Shown one piece after another: positions 33,388 to 42,780 of a stretch of DNA of 54,783 nt. Position 1 is the first letter of the stretch; the number at the start of each line of letters is the position of its first letter. Location: positions 1-54,783 of the forward strand of contig JAJYUA010000028.1 of assembly GCA_021792755.1 (NCBI GenBank), written 5' to 3'. A program made the translations under genes and the position numbers. The notes below the pieces were generated by a model. It did not search any database, was not told the DNA's origin, and saw only the letters and a program-made list of their open reading frames with translations. This DNA is from Pseudomonadota bacterium (GTDB taxonomy: Bacteria; Pseudomonadota; Gammaproteobacteria; Steroidobacterales; Steroidobacteraceae).

Positions 33388-36300
33388 TCAGGAGCCGGCC
33401 GGCGGCAGCGGCGGCGGGCTGCGCAACCTCACGGCCATGCCCGTGGGCAGAGTGCTGACGCCGGCGGCGTAGGCGGCGCTGTTCCAGGCCTTCACCCGGC
33501 TCAGCACCTGTCCGTCATAGCGGGCCAACAGCCGCTCGATCTGCGCGTGGTCGGCGCCGATGAGCGCCTCGAGCTGAGCGCGCGGCTTCTCGCCCCAAAG
33601 CCCGGCAGCCATTTCGTACAAGGTCTGCACATGCCGGTGCAGGTGCGAGAAGTGGCGCAGGAAGTCCTCCGCGGCCAGATGTTGTGTGTGCAGGTTCCAC
33701 AACGCGTTCTGGTAGTCTGCCAGCTGCTTGCCGAGCGTCTCGCCCTGCTCGATCAGCGCCGCGTGTCGCCTCGCCCAGGCGCCATCGCCGCGGCCCCGGG
33801 CGAGCACCGCGCCGAGCTCCTTGCGCATCGCGGCGAGGTGATCGAGCAGGCGATTGACCGCCGAGAGCTCGCTGCGCGCCGCAAGACCCGCTTTGGTATC
33901 GGCGCGGTACGTTGCCATGGGTACCGAGTAGCGTGGATCGGGTCGAACCCGCAACGTCACCTGTTGCTTGTAGGCTCCCGCGTGCACCGTGGCGGTGTAG
34001 GTACCGGGCACGACCGGCGGGCCGCTGCCGCGCCCATGAGGTCCCGCCTTGCCCAGCGGCGGATCGAGTCTGGCCGGCGGCTGGTAGCAAAGATTCCACA
34101 CCACCTGGTCGATTCCGGCCTTGCCCGGCGCGTGCAGCGTGGCGACCCTTGCGCCGGCGGCGTCACGGATCTCGATGCGCACCGGCCCGTGATGCGCGGC
34201 CTTCTCGGCCGCGGTCGGTTTGATCGCCTTCACCAGACGGTAGCTGATCGCCGCGCCGAGCGGCGCATTCGGCGCGAGGAAGGCGCTCGGGCCGAGGCCG
34301 TCGGCATGGCGTGTGTAGAGCAACACGCCCGCAGAGGCGGTAAATACATGGAATGGCGAGCGTGCCGCCGCGCCGTACTGCTCGAGAGGGCGCAGATTGT
34401 CGAGCACCCAGATGCCGCGGCCGTGCGTGGCGAGCAGCAGCCCGCGATGATCCGGGGCGAAGGCGAGATCCCACACCGAAAGGCCGCGGGGCAGGTTGGC
34501 GTGCACAGCCTGCCAGCGCGCGCCATCATCGAACGAGACGTACAGTCCCGCTGAGATCGTGCCTGCGAACAGCAGGCCGGCGCGGTTCGGATCCTCGGCC
34601 ACCACCTCGACGCTGCTGCGCGGCAGTCCGTTGGTGATGCGCGTCCAATGCTTGCCATAGTCAGTGGTGCGATACACGTATGGCGCGTCGTTGCCGAGCT
34701 CGTGCGCGTCGAACGCCGCGTAGGCGGTCCCGGCGGCAAACGGCGAAGGCTCGACGTGATACACGCGGGCCCACTGCGGGGCTCCCCTGGGTGTCACCTT
34801 GCTCCAGTGCGTGCCGCCGTCGCGGCTCACCCAAACCCAGCCATCGTCGGTGCCGACCCAGATCACACGGGGATTGGTCGGCGCCAGCGCGAGCGATTGA
34901 ATCGTGTCATAGGTCTCCGCCCCGCTCATGTCGTGATCGATGGGCCCGCCGCTCGGCTGCTGCTTGGATTTGACGTTGCGCGTCAGGTCCGGACTGATGA
35001 TGCTCCAATGCTTGCCGGCGTCCATGCTGTGGAATACGACATCCGCGCCGATGTACACGTCCTCGGGATTGGTCGGCGAGACCGCGACCGGCGTCGTCCA
35101 GTCGAAGCGGTATTTCTGCGCGTACGGCGGCTTGCCCGAGAGCAGCAGGCCGGCGAGCTCATCGCGCTGGTAGGGGTTGATGCCGCGTCTGAAGCCGGTG
35201 GCGCGGTTCAGCGCCGTGGCGTATCCATCGTCGGTGGTGGCATAGATCATCGCCGCATCGCTCGGGGCCGGAACCACGTACTGCCCGTCTCCGCCGGAAA
35301 CGTAGAACCAGTCCTGCGCGCCGGTGACCCCGCCGCGATCGTAGTCGCTGCTCGCGCCGCACCACGCGTTATTGTCCTGCAAGCCACCGCACACCAGGTA
35401 CGGCCAGGGATGGCTCGTGGCGCTCGTCGCCACCTGATAGAACTGCTCGATCGGCAGGTTGTCGAGGTAGCGCCAATGCTTGCCAGCATCGAGCGACAGA
35501 TACACGCCGCCGTCGTTGCCCGTGATGATGCGGTTGGGGTTGCGCGGATCGATCCAGATGGCGTGGTGATCGACATGCACGCCTTTGTCCGCGTAAAACA
35601 CGTGCTTGCCGCCGTCCTTGCTCTCCATCATCTTCATCGACAGCAGGAACAGCCTGCGCGGGTTGTTCGGCATGACGGCGAGCTGCGTGAAATAGAACGG
35701 GCGCACGTCCCCGTTATGGTTGTCGCTCACCTTGCTCCAGTGGCTGCCCAGATCATGCGACACCCACAGCACACCGCCCCTCGCCTGCAGCACGGCGTAC
35801 ACCGTCTGCGGTTGGCTCGGCGCGAAAGCGACGGCGCTGCGGCCGATGTCCCCGCCCGGCAGTCCATGGGTGAGCTTCTTCCAATGCACGCCGCCGTCGG
35901 TAGACCGATACAGGCCGCCGCTCTTGCCGCCGCTCGTGAGCATCCACGGGCGCCGCTGCAGAGGCCACATGCCGGCGATCAGCACCTTCGGGTTGCCCGG
36001 CTCGAAGGCGATGGTGCTGCAGCCGGTGTGATCGTTCAGATAAAGAACCCGGCGCCAATGCGCGCCGTCATCCGTGCTCATGTACACCCCGCGCTCGGGG
36101 CCGCGCTTCCACAGCTCGCCCTCGGCGCACACGAACACGGTATTGGTGTCTTGCGGATCGACCGCGATGGCGGCGATCTGGCCGGCCCGGTGCAGACCCT
36201 TCTCGACCCAGGTCCTGCCCCCGTCGGGCGTGAAGTACACGCCATCCCCGTCGAGGACGTCGTTGCGCGGGTTGGCCTCGCCGGTACCCACCCAAAGCCA

Positions 36301-36633
36301 GTCCGGATTGCCGCCGGCCAGGGCGAGCGCGCCGATCGACTGCGTGGGCTCGTGAGTGAAGATCGCCTTCCAGCTCATTCCCCCGTCCCGGGTCTTCCAC
36401 ACTCCGCCCCCGGCGCTGCCCACGTAGTAAAGCGCGGCATCGCCCGGCACACCGAGGACGCTGGTGACGCGTCCGCCGGCCACCGCCGGTCCCAGGTTGC
36501 GGAATTTGAGCGCGTGAAACGGACCGTGCGATGCACGCTTCGCCGGTTTTGCCGGTTTTGCAGCCGCCGCCGCGCAGGCGAGCACGGAGACGCTGAGCAA
36601 CACCGAGGCTGCCAAGGCCGGAATGGGACGCAT
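33388..36633 (-). CDS. Large secreted BNR/VPS10-like beta-propeller protein
   Basis: A 1081-aa exported protein. GGAGG six bases before the ATG at 36633 and a signal peptide (residues 1-26, ending near 'ACAAAAA') fix the start. Many sortilin/BNR repeats 'S-x-D-x-G-x-x-W' are visible, such as 'KTRDGGMSWKAIF', 'STDDGAHWRRVLY', 'RSTDGGVHWKKLT', 'SMDAGKHWSII' and 'TTDYGKHWTRI', making two stacked propellers (about 45-750). The C-terminal 300 residues include a beta domain ('YTATVHAGAYKQQVTL') and a helical part. The protein resembles the widespread 'glycosyl hydrolase, BNR repeat' / VPS10 group, whose enzymatic role is unproved. No operon partners. Confidence 0.85.
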   Translation of the reverse strand: MRPIPALAASVLLSVSVLACAAAAAKPAKPAKRASHGPFHALKFRNLGPAVAGGRVTSVLGVPGDAALYYVGSAGGGVWKTRDGGMSWKAIFTHEPTQSIGALALAGGNPDWLWVGTGEANPRNDVLDGDGVYFTPDGGRTWVEKGLHRAGQIAAIAVDPQDTNTVFVCAEGELWKRGPERGVYMSTDDGAHWRRVLYLNDHTGCSTIAFEPGNPKVLIAGMWPLQRRPWMLTSGGKSGGLYRSTDGGVHWKKLTHGLPGGDIGRSAVAFAPSQPQTVYAVLQARGGVLWVSHDLGSHWSKVSDNHNGDVRPFYFTQLAVMPNNPRRLFLLSMKMMESKDGGKHVFYADKGVHVDHHAIWIDPRNPNRIITGNDGGVYLSLDAGKHWRYLDNLPIEQFYQVATSATSHPWPYLVCGGLQDNNAWCGASSDYDRGGVTGAQDWFYVSGGDGQYVVPAPSDAAMIYATTDDGYATALNRATGFRRGINPYQRDELAGLLLSGKPPYAQKYRFDWTTPVAVSPTNPEDVYIGADVVFHSMDAGKHWSIISPDLTRNVKSKQQPSGGPIDHDMSGAETYDTIQSLALAPTNPRVIWVGTDDGWVWVSRDGGTHWSKVTPRGAPQWARVYHVEPSPFAAGTAYAAFDAHELGNDAPYVYRTTDYGKHWTRITNGLPRSSVEVVAEDPNRAGLLFAGTISAGLYVSFDDGARWQAVHANLPRGLSVWDLAFAPDHRGLLLATHGRGIWVLDNLRPLEQYGAAARSPFHVFTASAGVLLYTRHADGLGPSAFLAPNAPLGAAISYRLVKAIKPTAAEKAAHHGPVRIEIRDAAGARVATLHAPGKAGIDQVVWNLCYQPPARLDPPLGKAGPHGRGSGPPVVPGTYTATVHAGAYKQQVTLRVRPDPRYSVPMATYRADTKAGLAARSELSAVNRLLDHLAAMRKELGAVLARGRGDGAWARRHAALIEQGETLGKQLADYQNALWNLHTQHLAAEDFLRHFSHLHRHVQTLYEMAAGLWGEKPRAQLEALIGADHAQIERLLARYDGQVLSRVKAWNSAAYAAGVSTLPTGMAVRLRSPPPLPPAGS

Positions 36634-37256
36634 CGCAATCCTCCACGCGAATGACTCGGACGATAACCGCCGAGTTTGCACTGATTCGACGCGAGGGGCA
36701 GGCACTTGGGCGAGCATTCCGCTCGCCTCGTCGCGGGGCGGGAAACGCTCGAGCGCCTGTTGATATTTCGCTCTTCGTCAGCGTCACCGCCGGATTGCAA
36801 CTGTTCGCATAAACGGGTTTTCAGACGCAGCGCTGCGCGGTGTGGTCACTCATCGATGCGGGGCGCCGGTTGCTGGCTGCAGGCTCAACAGAGCAGCGAC
36901 CGTGCCACCGAGGCGCCGGCGCACAAGCGCATGATTAAATAAGCAAATTTAAAACCCCGAACCGGCCCCGGGGTGCGTCGCTTCCGACACATGTTTCCGG
37001 ATCGTACGGTCGGGAGGCGGGGACATTGCCGATCGGTGATGATAGTGTCGCAACAGTCGGCCCTGCGGCTGGCGGTCACCCGGCTCGCTTACCGGCGAAG
37101 GCCACGCGGAGCGATCGAAGAACTCGTGCAGCACGTTGCTTCGAAGTCAATACGTAGTTTCCACAATGCGCCCACACATTTGCGAGAATCGATCCGTAAT
37201 GGCCTGGCCCTCGCAGACGGCGACCCGATCGGACCGGCACGGCGGGTAGCGCACTG
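36634..37256. other. Intergenic region before histidine kinase
   Basis: About 620 bases between divergent genes. A plus-strand frame of 94 codons (36973-37257) ends in a TGATG overlap with the kinase start, but its composition is not convincing and I leave it out. A short AT-rich patch at 36935-36950 ('ttaaataagcaaattt') and CCCCGAACCGGCCCCGGGG nearby could be a promoter region with a hairpin. No tRNA or repeat recognised. Confidence 0.4.
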
Positions 37257-39155
37257 ATGCCTTTCCACTTGCGGTGGCGACCTTCCGATGATCGCTGGCG
37301 GCTCTGGCCGGCCGTGGCGCTCATCGTCGCGCCCTTCATCGGACTGATCGGAATGCTCGGCTACGAGGCGCTCGGCAGGCTTCCCCGCGCCGACCTCGGC
37401 CAGAGGGTTGCCGCCCATAGCTTCCAGGCCATCATGACGGCGCAGTCGCTGCGCGGCATGCTGCAGGATGCCGAGCGGGGCCAGCGCGGATATCTGCTCA
37501 CCGGCCGATCGGCTTACCTCGAGCCCTACCGGGCGGCGATCGCCGATGTGCCTGCGCTCATGCAGGCTCTCACACGGCTCACGGCCGGCGATCCGGGTCA
37601 GCGGCGGGAGGCTCACGCGCTCGCCGGACAGATCGCCCTGAAGCTGAAAGACTTGCACCGGGCGATCGCGGCGTATCGCGGCGGCGGCCTGAGCGCCGCG
37701 CAGAGAATCGTGGAGAGGAACTCCGGCCTGCACGAGATGGGCTCGATCGAGAGCAGGATCGGTGCGATGACCGCCACGGAGGACGGGCTGCTCTCGCAAC
37801 GGCTGGCGAGGCTCGCCGCGCAGGACAGGATGATAGAGCACATGTCGATGGCCTCGATGCTTCTCGCCTCCCTTCTGATGCTCTCCGGCCTGAGCCTCGC
37901 CGGGCTCAATTACCGCAAAGGGCTGCGCCTGCAACGGCAGCTCTCGCGGCATGCAGCGCACCTCGCACAAGCCAATCGCGCGTTGGAACAGCGCAACGTC
38001 GAGCTGGCCCACGCCACCGAGCTTGCGCGGGCAGCCCAGGTGGAGGCTCGACAAGCCGAGCGCGCCAAGGGACGCTTTCTTGCAACGGCGAGCCACGATC
38101 TGCGCCAGCCCCTGCAGGCGGTGTCGCTGCTGAACGGCGCCTTGCGCCGCACGGCCCGGGACCCCGACGTTGCGGATGCCTTGCGCCAGCAGCAAGAGGC
38201 CATTGGAGCGATGAGCCGGCTGCTCAACACGCTGCTCGATATCAGCAAGCTAGAGTCCGGCGCCATCAAGCCCGAGCCGGCCGATTTCTCGGTGCCGGCG
38301 GCGCTCGATGCCCTGGCGAGGGAGTTTCGCAGCGTGGCGGCGAGCAAGGGCCTGGCGCTTCACGTCGAGGCGTGCGAAGCCTGGGCGCACAGCGATCCCT
38401 CGCTCGTCGAGCAGATCCTGAGAAATCTCGTCTCGAACGGGGTGAAGTATACCCAAGAGGGCTGGGTGCGGCTGCGCGCCACGGTCGATCCGCCGTGGAT
38501 CAACATCGAGATCATCGACACCGGCGTCGGGATAGCACAGGAGCAGATCGGCCTGCTCGGCGAGGAGTTCTACCAGGTCGGGGTGCCTAGCAACAGCACG
38601 CGCGAAGGCTACGGGCTCGGGCTGAGCATCGTGCGGCGGCTGGCCCGGCTGCTCGAGCTCGAGCTCGGTGTCCGCTCGCAGGTCGGCAGGGGCTCGACAT
38701 TCTCGTTGCGGCTGCGCCAGGGCTCGAGGCCGGCCGCGGCAGCGCAGGCGCAATCCTCGCCGCCTCCGTTACGGTGCGAGGCCGCCGGGACCGCACGGAT
38801 CCTGTTGGTCGAGGACGATCCCGAGGTGCGCATCGCCACCCGGATGCTGTTGAAGGCTGAGGGCTACGCCGTGACCGCCGCCGCGTCCTCGCTCGAGGCG
38901 CTGCAGAAGGCGCACGAGGACCGGAGCTTCGCGCTCGTGGTCACCGATTATCACCTGGGACCCGGCGAGACCGGCGTGCAGGTGATCGTGCGCCTGCGGG
39001 AAATCCTGAACGCGCGCCTCAAGGCGGTATTGATCACGGGCGACACCTCCTCGGCGATCAAGGACCTCGAGCCCGACCCGGATCTGAGAGTCGTGAGCAA
39101 GCCGGTGCAGGCGGAGGTCTTTCTCGGGCTCGTACGGGAGCTGCTCGCGCAGTGA
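37257..39155 (+). CDS. Hybrid sensor histidine kinase with CHASE3 domain
   Basis: A 632-aa hybrid kinase. A membrane helix at 18-37, a periplasmic CHASE3 domain (about 45-185, with 'DAERGQRGYLLTGRSAYLEPY'), and a second helix at 197-217. A coiled coil leads to HisKA with the phospho-acceptor His 280 in 'ATASHDLRQPLQAV'. The HATPase domain has the N-box 'ILRNLVSNGVKY', 'DTGVGI' and 'GYGLGLSIVRRL'. A receiver domain follows (514-632), with Asp 564 in 'VVTDYHLGPG' and Lys 615. The signal and partner regulator are unknown. The ATG overlaps a doubtful upstream ORF (TGATG). Confidence 0.92.
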   Translation: MPFHLRWRPSDDRWRLWPAVALIVAPFIGLIGMLGYEALGRLPRADLGQRVAAHSFQAIMTAQSLRGMLQDAERGQRGYLLTGRSAYLEPYRAAIADVPALMQALTRLTAGDPGQRREAHALAGQIALKLKDLHRAIAAYRGGGLSAAQRIVERNSGLHEMGSIESRIGAMTATEDGLLSQRLARLAAQDRMIEHMSMASMLLASLLMLSGLSLAGLNYRKGLRLQRQLSRHAAHLAQANRALEQRNVELAHATELARAAQVEARQAERAKGRFLATASHDLRQPLQAVSLLNGALRRTARDPDVADALRQQQEAIGAMSRLLNTLLDISKLESGAIKPEPADFSVPAALDALAREFRSVAASKGLALHVEACEAWAHSDPSLVEQILRNLVSNGVKYTQEGWVRLRATVDPPWINIEIIDTGVGIAQEQIGLLGEEFYQVGVPSNSTREGYGLGLSIVRRLARLLELELGVRSQVGRGSTFSLRLRQGSRPAAAAQAQSSPPPLRCEAAGTARILLVEDDPEVRIATRMLLKAEGYAVTAAASSLEALQKAHEDRSFALVVTDYHLGPGETGVQVIVRLREILNARLKAVLITGDTSSAIKDLEPDPDLRVVSKPVQAEVFLGLVRELLAQ

Positions 39156-39473
39156 GCCGCCTCTGCGCCCGGCGGGCGCGCGCGCCCGCGCCCCTCGTCG
39201 GGCACCAGGCCGGCGTCCCTCGCGCTTGACACCTGCCTTGCCGCCCCGCCGCCGCGCACCTCAGGGCGCGGTGGGCGCAGGCCGATGCGCCGCCCCCGTC
39301 CCGCGGCAGTCCTCATCGCCGGTGCCTCGAGGCGCGCACCGGCCGCCCCGGAGCGCCGCTTCCCTGCAAATGCGTGCAGCGGCACGCTGAGCGCCTGCGC
39401 AACACTCGACGCGGGCTTGAATCTCGAGGCGCGATGGCGGTTGCACGCGACACGACCCGCGCAACCCTGAAGT
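39156..39473. other. Intergenic region between kinase and EamA gene
   Basis: About 320 bases, very GC-rich, between convergent genes. No gene is visible. The region ends with a hairpin for the EamA gene (see 39439-39466). Confidence 0.4.
39439..39466 (-). terminator. Hairpin after EamA transporter gene
   Basis: GGTTGCACGCG at 39439-39449 pairs with CGCGCAACC at 39458-39466 with one bulged base and a short loop. It lies directly beyond the stop of the leftward EamA gene. No T-run. Confidence 0.4.
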
Positions 39474-40418
39474 TCAGAGGCTGCGGCGCTGAATCCAGGC
39501 AATCAAACCAAGGCTGAAAATCAGCGTCGCCGCCCCGAGGCTTTCCCAAAGACCCGGGCGGGCGCCGAGCTGCGCCCAATCCGCGAGGATGCCGACCACT
39601 GGGATGATGAGAGCCGCCAATCCAGAGAGGCTTGCCGACAGGCGCGAGAGCACGAACAGCCACAGAAACCACGCGATACCGGTCCCGAACACCACGCTGT
39701 AAATAAGCGCAACGATGAATGCCGCCGTCCAATGAATCGGATGCGCGTGGGCGAGCAATGCCAGCAGGCCGAGCGGGATGGAGCCGAACAAGGCTTGCCA
39801 GGCGTTCAAGCCGAGCAGCGCCCAGATCCCGTGCACCCGCATCGTCTTCGCGATCATCACCGCGACGGCCCAATCGAGGCCGGCGCCGGTGGCGAGCGCC
39901 ATGCCGCGCAGGTCCCCGTGCACCGTCCACGGCGAGAAGATCATGACTACCCCGGCAAGGCCGCACCCCCCCGCCAACGCCTTGCCCCGCGTGATTCTCT
40001 CGCCGAGGACGGGCGCGGCCAGAAGCAACACCCAGAACGGCATCGTGTAGACGAGGATCGCCGTTCTGCCGGCGTCGCCCAGAGAAAGCGCGCAGGTCAT
40101 CAAGCCGACGAAGCCCGTGGTCTGAAACAATGCGAGCGACAGCACGCGACGCCCGCTCGCGGGCATCCGCAGCGGCTTGCCGCACGCGGCAAGGAAGGCA
40201 AACAGGAACGCGGCCGCGCTTCCCGCGCGAAGCGCGCCGAAAGCGACCGGCGGCGCGTACGATAACGCGACCTTCATCACCACCCAGTTGTAGCCCCAGA
40301 TCAGAGCAAGCAACGCGAGCGCCGCGAACGCCAGCTTCCGTCCCCGAGCCCCGTGAGGATCCGGCGGGCAGTCCTCCCTCCGTGAAGCCCTCTCGATCGG
40401 TGCCGTTGCCGTCTTCAC
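39474..40418 (-). CDS. EamA/DMT-family transporter
   Basis: A 314-aa membrane protein with ten predicted helices in two EamA repeats. 'LLALIWGYNWVVMKVALSYAPP' (split after helix 1) is typical, as are 'FVGLMTCALSLGDAGRTAILVYTMPFW' and 'GERITRGKALAGGCGLAG' of the first repeat, and 'ALIYSVVFGTGIAWFLWLF' and 'PVVGILADWAQLG' of the second. Such carriers export amino acids or related metabolites; the substrate cannot be told. The GTG at 40418 is preferred to the ATG at 40520, since residues before it look non-coding. Confidence 0.85.
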   Translation of the reverse strand: MKTATAPIERASRREDCPPDPHGARGRKLAFAALALLALIWGYNWVVMKVALSYAPPVAFGALRAGSAAAFLFAFLAACGKPLRMPASGRRVLSLALFQTTGFVGLMTCALSLGDAGRTAILVYTMPFWVLLLAAPVLGERITRGKALAGGCGLAGVVMIFSPWTVHGDLRGMALATGAGLDWAVAVMIAKTMRVHGIWALLGLNAWQALFGSIPLGLLALLAHAHPIHWTAAFIVALIYSVVFGTGIAWFLWLFVLSRLSASLSGLAALIIPVVGILADWAQLGARPGLWESLGAATLIFSLGLIAWIQRRSL

Positions 40419-40564
40419 TGTCGAGTCCCGGGGGAAGCGGCGCGGATACCCCTCCTCTTTCAAATCAGCCCGCGCCCGCAAGCAGCAAAGCGCCCCGCGA
40501 TCGCCACCCGCGGCGGGCACCGACTCAGAATGCCGCCCTCCTCGGCGGACAAGCCACAGCTCAC

Positions 40565-40611
40565 CGCCCGGTGAGGCCCGGCCGCGACGCGCGTCCGGGC
40601 CTCACCGGGCG
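40565..40611 (-). terminator. Long perfect hairpin after the HiPIP gene
   Basis: CGCCCGGTGAGGCCCGG (40565-40581) and CCGGGCCTCACCGGGCG (40595-40611) form a perfect 17-bp stem around a 13-base loop. It lies nine bases past the HiPIP stop and between two leftward genes, as expected for a terminator, though there is no T-tract. Confidence 0.75.
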
Positions 40612-40620
40612 CTCGTCGAA

Positions 40621-40980
40621 TCAGGACCGGGCGCTGAAGGAGGCGCACCACCCCTGGGCGTTCACGGAGTAACCGGGATAGATCTGGCACCCCGCGTAGC
40701 CGGATTTCTCACCCGGCGTCCCCTTGAAGAAGCGACACATCGAGCAGTGCTCGCCCGCCTTGTAGGTCGGAAACTGCGCGGTCTTGACTTCGTTGTGGTT
40801 CGGCGTGTAGCCGAGGGATTTCGCCATCGCATTGGCGTCGGTCAGGTGGGGCAACTTGCTGCCCGCGGCGCGCGCGGTGGCGGGGCGCAGGCCACCCACG
40901 AGCGCTGCGGAGGCAGCCACGGCGGCGCTCGCCAGGAAAGCCCGGCGCGAAGGATCCGGTTTGCTCTTCAATTCAGACAT
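40621..40980 (-). CDS. High-potential iron-sulfur protein (HiPIP)
   Basis: A 119-aa exported electron carrier. 'DPSRRAFLASAAVAAS' is a twin-arginine signal; the mature protein starts near residue 40. The four cluster ligands are visible in 'GEHCSMCRFFKG' (Cys 79, 82), 'YAGCQIYPG' (98) and 'GWCASF' (112), the HiPIP spacing. It carries electrons in the periplasm, usually between cytochrome bc1 and a terminal oxidase or reaction centre. The ATG at 40980 is chosen by the signal peptide; the same frame is open to 41856 but that part is a shadow of the neighbouring reductase gene. Confidence 0.93.
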   Translation of the reverse strand: MSELKSKPDPSRRAFLASAAVAASAALVGGLRPATARAAGSKLPHLTDANAMAKSLGYTPNHNEVKTAQFPTYKAGEHCSMCRFFKGTPGEKSGYAGCQIYPGYSVNAQGWCASFSARS

Positions 40981-41145
40981 GGCTCGGCATCTCCACTTGG
41001 AATCGGGATTGCGGAGTATGGGCGAAGCGGCCCATCGCTGACAACCTTTCCCCGCCGCGGCCGCGAGGTCCGCCCCCCCCCCCGAGCCGGCTCGCCGGCC
41101 GCAGTGATACACTAGCCGGCGGCCCCGGGGGATCGAATCCCGTCC

Positions 41146-41904
41146 ATGCAGATCGACCTCGCGAACACGAATGCGCTCGTCACCGGCGCGAGCCGCGGTA
41201 TCGGCGCGGCCATCGCCCGCGCAATGGGCCGCGCGGGCGCGCGCGTCGCGGTTCACTACCGCAATCAGCATGCCGAGGCCGCCGCCCTGGTGGTGGAAGT
41301 CGGTCATGGCGCGGAAGCGTTTCAGGCGGATCTCTCCGATGCAGAGGCGTGCGCGGCGCTCTGGAAAGCCGTGTCGGGCCGCTTCGGGCGGATACACACG
41401 CTGGTCAATAACGCCGCAATCGCACTGTCCTGCGCGCTCGAGAGCGACATCGCCGGCTGGGTCGAGGGATGGGACGCGACGATGGCGGTGAATCTTCGCG
41501 CGCCGGGCATTCTCTCGAAACTCGCCATCGCGCACTTCCTCGAGCACGGCGGCGGGCGGATCATCAACATCACTTCGCGCGCGGCGTTTCGCGGCGATCA
41601 ACCGCCCTACCTCGCCTATGCCGCATCCAAGGCGGGGCTGGTGGCGCTGACCCGCTCCGTGGCCCGCGGCTTCGGCAAGGGGGGCGTACTCGCCTTCAAT
41701 GTCGCGCCCGGGTTCACGCGAACGGATATGGCGAGGGATTTCATCGGCCGGTTCGGAGAGGATTACGCCACCGGCGACCTCGCGCTCACTCGCCTGACGG
41801 AGCCCGATGACATTGCTCCCATTGTCGCGTTTCTCGCCAGCGGCCTGGCCGACCACGCGACCGGCTGCACGATCGATGTGAACGCAGGCTCATACGTGCA
41901 CTGA
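41146..41904 (+). CDS. Short-chain dehydrogenase/reductase
   Basis: A 252-aa SDR enzyme. The NAD(P) site 'ALVTGASRGIGAAIARAMG' lies near residue 10, 'LVNNAAI' near 86, and the catalytic Ser in 'INITSRAAF' and Tyr/Lys in 'YLAYAASKAGLVAL' near 155-170. 'VLAFNVAPGFTRTDM' follows. It looks like a 3-oxoacyl-reductase-type (FabG-like) enzyme but the substrate is unknown. It stands alone, divergent from the HiPIP gene with a 165-base gap. Confidence 0.9.
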   Translation: MQIDLANTNALVTGASRGIGAAIARAMGRAGARVAVHYRNQHAEAAALVVEVGHGAEAFQADLSDAEACAALWKAVSGRFGRIHTLVNNAAIALSCALESDIAGWVEGWDATMAVNLRAPGILSKLAIAHFLEHGGGRIINITSRAAFRGDQPPYLAYAASKAGLVALTRSVARGFGKGGVLAFNVAPGFTRTDMARDFIGRFGEDYATGDLALTRLTEPDDIAPIVAFLASGLADHATGCTIDVNAGSYVH

Positions 41905-42132
41905 TCCGCAGGGTCCATCCGGAGGATGCACCGGCGCCGGCCGCCGCTGCGCTCGCACGGGCCTCGAGCGCCACGGGGCCGCGCGCACCGAGGCACGCTG
42001 GCGGCTCGCGCGGTGTGTGCGCTCACGGTATTCATGAAGCGGATGTGCCGATCGGCCATGCACGGCCGGGGTCATCGCGGCAAGGCCCGCCGGCTCGCCG
42101 CGAGAAGCCCGAAGCGGCAACCGCCAACCGGT

Positions 42133-42348
42133 TCAGCAGCTTGCCAGCTCGATGTGCTCGACGATGAATGGGGGGCTGTCCCGGTCGGACTGCCGGGTCC
42201 GGAACGCCAGATACTGACAGACCGCGGCCGCCCCCGCGCGGCGCACCTCCACCGGAACTTTCGGAGGACGCCTTCGACTCAAGACATGCGACTCAATCAC
42301 CACCGTGTCTTCGAGAGTGATTTCCACCTTTCGTTTCGTGCCGAGCAT
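42133..42348 (-). CDS. Small hypothetical protein, doubtful
   Basis: A 71-aa frame starting at ATG 42348, with a GGAGAA stretch about 12 bases upstream. 'TKRKVEITLEDTVVIESHV' looks like a real beta strand start, with a Cys at the very end (ASC). I do not recognise it. Codon use fits coding DNA moderately. It could also be a gene remnant. Confidence 0.3.
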   Translation of the reverse strand: MLGTKRKVEITLEDTVVIESHVLSRRRPPKVPVEVRRAGAAAVCQYLAFRTRQSDRDSPPFIVEHIELASC

Positions 42349-42390
42349 CGTTGTCGTCGTTCTCCGAGTCGATCCGGTCCGAGAGATCAC

Positions 42391-42780
42391 AGCAGCAGCC
42401 GCTCAATCGCGCTGCCACCGCCTTAACGGTCGGGAACCGGCGGACTTTAAGCTCGAATCGAAAAGTGAGCACTGCCGAGAGCGAGCGGCACTCCCCTGCC
42501 ACGAGCCCGGCAATGCCGTGCCGCCCGACCAGAGCGTTCCTCGCGACAGCAGCGTATCGAGCCCTTGCCGAAGCGCCCGCTCGGCAGGCTGGCGGCCCCG
42601 CGCCGAGGCCATCGCGCCCGAGCCCTGCAAGAGGGCCGCGGCACGCCCTTTCCGCAGGACAACGCGGCCGGCGACGCAAACGCCGCCAGCGCAGTGCCGG
42701 CTTGCGTGTGCAGCCGACGGCGCCGGCGGCCATTTGCGAGCAAGAAAGGGGAGCGGCAGTCCCGGATCTCGCGAGAAAGC
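42391..42780. other. Intergenic region, no gene seen
   Basis: About 390 bases between the small doubtful ORF and the lipoprotein gene. Every open frame here is short and composed of Arg/Ala/Pro, as expected for GC-rich non-coding DNA. Nothing else noted. Confidence 0.4.

Noticed and set aside
34648-36654. 668-codon plus frame opposite the BNR-repeat gene
   Set aside because: A shadow with no motif; the minus strand has signal peptide, ribosome site and clear BNR repeats.
36973-37257. 94-codon frame ending in a TGATG overlap with the kinase start
   Set aside because: No motif, low-quality N-terminus and no ribosome site; retained only as a note in the intergenic entry.
40981-41856. Long upstream extension of the HiPIP frame
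   Set aside because: The twin-arginine signal and protein length set the start at 40980; the extension is antisense to the SDR gene.
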